A stretch of DNA of 15,999 nt from an uncultured Alistipes sp. (GTDB lineage: Bacteria; Bacteroidota; Bacteroidia; Bacteroidales; Rikenellaceae), in contig CAJGDC010000045.1 in NCBI GenBank assembly GCA_904502005.1, positions 1 to 15,999 of the forward strand, read 5' to 3'. Shown one piece after another: positions 14,745 to 15,999 of this stretch (the first letter of the stretch is position 1; each line of letters opens with the position of its first letter). A program made the position numbers and the translations under genes. The notes below the pieces were generated by a model that saw nothing but the letters and a program-made list of their open reading frames with translations, was not told the DNA's origin and did no database searches.

Positions 14745-15953
14745 TTATTTGCTCTTCTTACGAGATTTCTTTGCCTCAAGCGCCTTCTCAACCTCAATCT
14801 GGAAGTCTGAGAGGACATTCATATAGTTGATAAATGCCTCGTAAGATGAGCCGTAAGGGTTGAAATATGAGTGAACATCGCCATCAGATAGCCACTTAGT
14901 TGCCATATAGTAGAAGTGGTCTGAGGTCTGCATGAAGTTCCAAACATAGTTAAAGTCCTCGCTCTTAAGGCTACGAACCTTATCCTTAAGCTCATAAATC
15001 TTTGCAAATGCCTCATTCTGAAGGTCATTACCAAGCCAAGCGGTAATGTCGCGCTCCTCGTCAGCCCAAGACATAACGTGAGGGCAGTGGATAACAGCTA
15101 CTGGCTGATACTCGGCAGCTGTCTCAGAGACAGTTGAGAACTTAATACCCTGATTAAGCAGAGCCTTTGGCAGTGCCTTCATAAAGTCAAAGATACCTGT
15201 TGTAGACTTCTGGTGCTCACCGAAGGTCTCATAATCCATAAAGAGGTTTACAACCTCACCCTCAGCCTCGCTAACCCACTGAGCGTACTTGTCTGCTGTG
15301 AGTGGATACTCATCCCAGCCCTGATTTGAGAAGCGGAATGCAATATCGTCAGAGAGTTTGTAGTTACGGAGCAGTACGCGAAGGCTCTGGTCGCCAGCAC
15401 TTGCGTAGACATAGTCTGGAGACTTCCAACCAAGAACGTGCTTTGCACCCTCAGCAAGGATAGTCTTGAAGCCAAGCTCACCAACCATTGCGCCAATCTC
15501 GTCTGAGTAGATAAGCTCAGTATTGCGGAATGCCTTTGGCTTAACACCAAACTCCTTCTTAAGCATTGCCATGTGAGCCTTTACCTGCTCAGTAAAGTCC
15601 TCCTTGCTTGACAGTGCTGCAAGTGAGTGTGAATATGTCTCGCACAGAAGCTCAACGCAGCCGGTCTTAACAAGCTCGCGGAATGAGTCAAGCACCTCTG
15701 GAGCATAGAGCTTAAACTGCTCTACAACAGTACCGGTAAGAGAGAAAGATACACGGAAAGCACCCTTATTCTCCTTGATAAGCTTAAGGAGCAGTGAGTT
15801 CATTGGAAGATAGCACTCACGAGCAATCTTCTGCATAATGGCACGATTTGTCAAATCGTCCAGATAGTTGTGGTCCTTGCCGATGTTAAAGAAGCGATAG
15901 GTCTTAAGTCGCCAAGGCTGATGTACCTGAAAATACAAGCAAACTGTTTTCAT
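14745..15953 (-). CDS. GH57-family alpha-amylase/alpha-glucanase, cytoplasmic
   Basis: This 402-residue protein of glycoside hydrolase family 57 has no signal peptide. Conserved regions are visible in order: FQVHQPWR (residues 8-15), ETYSHSLA (105-112), FRNTELIYSDEIG with the probable nucleophile Glu146, and FMDYETFGEHQ with the probable acid/base Asp240. The C terminus is a Lys-rich tail. GH57 enzymes act on alpha-1,4 glucans by a retaining mechanism; some members are branching enzymes or 4-alpha-glucanotransferases. At about 400 residues this is a short form without the extra C-terminal helical modules of branching enzymes. In Bacteroides such a gene follows a glycosyltransferase and a debranching enzyme in a glycogen/maltodextrin cluster (recalled), and the remnant upstream may be that neighbour. 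A terminator follows the gene. Confidence 0.94.
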   Translation of the reverse strand: MKTVCLYFQVHQPWRLKTYRFFNIGKDHNYLDDLTNRAIMQKIARECYLPMNSLLLKLIKENKGAFRVSFSLTGTVVEQFKLYAPEVLDSFRELVKTGCVELLCETYSHSLAALSSKEDFTEQVKAHMAMLKKEFGVKPKAFRNTELIYSDEIGAMVGELGFKTILAEGAKHVLGWKSPDYVYASAGDQSLRVLLRNYKLSDDIAFRFSNQGWDEYPLTADKYAQWVSEAEGEVVNLFMDYETFGEHQKSTTGIFDFMKALPKALLNQGIKFSTVSETAAEYQPVAVIHCPHVMSWADEERDITAWLGNDLQNEAFAKIYELKDKVRSLKSEDFNYVWNFMQTSDHFYYMATKWLSDGDVHSYFNPYGSSYEAFINYMNVLSDFQIEVEKALEAKKSRKKSK

Positions 15954-15964
15954 ATCTTTTGTGT

Positions 15965-15999
15965 TTATTTATTACATTCGTTAATAGCGTCCTCGTAGA
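15965..15999 (-). CDS. C-terminal end of an upstream gene, partial (possible glycosyltransferase)
   Basis: On the minus strand one frame reads YEDAINECNK and then TAA at 15967-15965, ending 11 bases before the GH57 ATG. The short gap and helical composition fit the tail of a cotranscribed gene. By synteny recalled from Bacteroides it could be the glycosyltransferase of a glycogen cluster, but ten residues are too few to identify a family. Confidence 0.4.
   Translation of the reverse strand, partial: YEDAINECNK

Overview
The window looks like chromosomal DNA of a gut-type member of the Bacteroidota (Bacteroidales). The evidence is promoter boxes of the TAnnTTTG type, the L25-pth pair, a BlaI/M56 pair fused to ExbD-type domains, surface lipoproteins with PKD and DUF4465-type domains, and a cobalamin-riboswitch-controlled BtuG/BtuB-type uptake operon. 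A Rikenellaceae-like (Alistipes-type) host is possible, but I cannot prove the genus by eye. I see no tRNA, rRNA, insertion sequence, CRISPR array or phage gene.

Layout. (1) Bases 1-742, plus strand: the end of ribosomal protein L25, then pth, closed by a symmetrical hairpin that can terminate both strands. (2) Bases 750-2780, minus strand: a BlaI-type repressor and an M56 BlaR1-like membrane protein that carries two ExbD/TolR-like periplasmic segments. A promoter with two matching AACTAA-N4-TTAGTT operators drives the pair. (3) Bases 2801-6833, minus strand: a tight three-gene unit with a short CstA-type transporter, an LtaS/MdoB-type membrane phosphotransferase and a helical cytoplasmic protein of unknown role. 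(4) Bases 6966-13409, minus strand: the most informative region. A promoter, a complete cobalamin riboswitch, a P13-like kissing hairpin and an intrinsic terminator precede four tightly packed genes: a collagen-stalked DUF4465-like lipoprotein, a PKD-repeat lipoprotein, a BtuG-like beta-propeller lipoprotein and a BtuB-like TonB-dependent receptor. (5) Bases 13441-15999, minus strand: a secreted PHP-domain phosphoesterase, a terminator, a cytoplasmic GH57 alpha-glucanase and possibly the last codons of an upstream gene.

How the genes work together. Region 4 reads as a B12 scavenging system. Surface lipoproteins capture corrinoid and pass it to a TonB-driven outer-membrane channel, while the leader shuts off transcription when cobalamin is plentiful. 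No inner-membrane BtuFCD genes are visible here. Region 2 reads as a self-repressed signal-transducing protease cassette. Several start codons were chosen differently from the longest open frame (CstA, BtuB, PHP protein), because ATGA overlaps, signal peptides or terminators show where translation begins.
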